64,000 bases of DNA from Domibacillus indicus (GTDB taxonomy: Bacteria > Bacillota > Bacilli > Bacillales > Domibacillaceae), in NCBI RefSeq assembly GCF_023715895.1, contig NZ_JAMBOO010000002.1, forward strand, positions 1-64,000, given 5' to 3'. A model generated the notes under the pieces. It had not been told where the DNA came from. It ran no database searches and saw only the letters and a program-made list of their open reading frames with translations. Each line of letters starts with the position of its first letter. Positions within the stretch are counted from its first letter, which is position 1. This document shows positions 62,818 to 64,000 of this stretch, piece by piece. Made by a program: the position numbers and the translations under genes.

Positions 62818-64000
62818 TCATTTTTTTGCTTCTTTTTGCAGAGCATATAATGTATTCATTGCTTCCATCGGCGTCATTTCCATAATGTCATAGCTGAGCA
62901 GCTTGGCAACAATAGACGGATCTTCCTTGGGCGGCTTTGTCTCCTTCTCAACCGGAGCCGGAACAGGTGCTTCATCAAAGAAAGAAAGCTGTCCTTCCTG
63001 GTGAGCGGCAGCCGGCGCATCGTGCTCCTCACGATTTTCTAAAGAGTGCAAAAGCGTTGACGCCCGCGAAATCACCGCCTCAGGAAGGCCGGCCAGCTCC
63101 GCTACATGAATGCCATAGCTTTTATCGGCCGCGCCGTCTCTCACTTTGTGTAAAAAGACGACTTTTCCCTCCTGTTCCGCTGCAGTGACGTGAACATTTT
63201 GCATATGCTCGAGGGATTGGTCCAGCACTGTTAACTCATGGTAATGAGTAGAAAACAGTGTTTTCGCACCAATTGTTGTATGAATATATTCAATCATCGC
63301 CTGTGCAAGTGCCATCCCATCATACGTGGATGTACCGCGGCCAATTTCGTCAAATAAAATGAGCGAGCGATTTGTGGCGCTGACGATCGCATGCTTCGCT
63401 TCAAGCATTTCAACCATAAATGTACTTTGTCCGGACACCAAATCGTCCGCTGCGCCGATCCGGGTGAATATCTGGTCAAAAATTGGCAGCACCGCTTCAT
63501 CTGCCGGCACATAACAGCCGATTTGCGCCAAAATCGCAATCAGCGCTGTCTGGCGCATATACGTACTTTTTCCGGACATATTCGGTCCGGTAATCAGCAG
63601 TACGTTCCGTCCTTCTTCCATGTGGCAGTCATTCGGCACGAATCCTTGCGCGTCCATTACTTTTTCTACAACCGGATGGCGGCCTTCTTTAATCCACATC
63701 CGGCCGTCCTTTGAAAACACCGGGCGGACAAACCGGCGCGACTCACTTACCGCCGCAAAGCATTGCAGCACATCCACTTCACTCACCATGCGGGCAAGGA
63801 GCTGCAGGCGCGGAATAAAGCTTTTCACGTGCTCGCGCAGCTCGCAAAACAGATCATACTCAAGCTCCACCATTTTTTCGTTTGCTTCTAAAATAAGGGC
63901 TTCTTTTTCTTTCAGTTCCGGTGTGACAAAGCGCTCGCAATTGGCGAGTGTCTGCTTGCGCTCATACCGGCCTTCTTCAAGCAAGCCAAGATTGGCTTTC
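62818..64000 (-). CDS. mutS: DNA mismatch repair protein MutS (C-terminal part, 5' end outside window)
   Basis: About 393 residues of the C-terminal half. Reading continues to the window edge. [12 protein letters not shown] marks the clamp end, then [19 protein letters not shown] (Walker [10 protein letters not shown]), [15 protein letters not shown] (Walker B) and FSTHYHELT. After a Pro/Glu-rich linker comes the C-terminal dimer helix. Recognises mismatches and recruits MutL, encoded next. Confidence 0.97.
   Translation of the reverse strand, partial: KANLGLLEEGRYERKQTLANCERFVTPELKEKEALILEANEKMVELEYDLFCELREHVKSFIPRLQLLARMVSEVDVLQCFAAVSESRRFVRPVFSKDGRMWIKEGRHPVVEKVMDAQGFVPNDCHMEEGRNVLLITGPNMSGKSTYMRQTALIAILAQIGCYVPADEAVLPIFDQIFTRIGAADDLVSGQSTFMVEMLEAKHAIVSATNRSLILFDEIGRGTSTYDGMALAQAMIEYIHTTIGAKTLFSTHYHELTVLDQSLEHMQNVHVTAAEQEGKVVFLHKVRDGAADKSYGIHVAELAGLPEAVISRASTLLHSLENREEHDAPAAAHQEGQLSFFDEAPVPAPVEKETKPPKEDPSIVAKLLSYDIMEMTPMEAMNTLYALQKEAKK

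Overview
The window comes from an endospore-forming, low- to mid-GC Gram-positive bacterium of the Bacillaceae in the broad sense. The right end carries a Bacillus-type housekeeping block: mutS-mutL, glpP/glpF-glpK/glpD with GlpP-type leader terminators and a cre box, miaA-hfq, spoVK, an ynbB-like gene and glnR-glnA with a perfect GlnR box. Non-ATG starts with strong Shine-Dalgarno sites and Spo0E-, YjcZ- and Cse60-type sporulation genes agree with this. I cannot name the genus.

Layout. 0-11.6 kb: host genes (glyoxalase-II-like hydrolase, a gene cut by an in-frame TGA, a Spo0E-like phosphatase, a ketosynthase-like protein with an altered active site, a second glutamine synthetase, an aromatic-acid-exporter-like protein). 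11.9-17.9 kb: a very decayed relic of a skin/PBSX-like prophage mixed with small membrane proteins. 18-29.2 kb: a dicarboxylate/amino-acid symporter, a CarD-like regulator and a surface cluster of three SLH-domain proteins (SLH-metallohydrolase-lamin-tail protein with its DUF3006 partner, a frameshifted SLH protein, an SLH subtilase). 29.6-48.2 kb: the main prophage relic, reading leftwards from dnaB' through a RusA resolvase, a sigma-like protein, ArpU and terS to terL', with an integrase remnant fused to dnaB' next to glnA. 48.3-64 kb: the housekeeping block.

The most interesting region is the relic. It has grown by repetition of a cassette just upstream of the terminase small-subunit gene: a divergent 56-residue zinc-ribbon gene (METK family, four copies), one or two leftward cargo genes that differ between cassettes, a terminator, and the N-terminus of terS (five copies). 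Seven cargo genes have promoters of identical 27-nt geometry matching the sigma-H consensus (RnAGGAwWW-N11-RnnGAAT). On the opposite strand, nine well-formed units and one weaker one combine a forespore-type (sigma-F/G-like) promoter, GTATA-N17/18-CATAATG, with a roughly 65-75 nt non-coding stretch and a near-identical terminator. They probably make a tandem family of sporulation small RNAs. I read this as a dead prophage captured by the sporulation programme. The promoter matches and repeats are seen directly in the sequence; the functions are inference.
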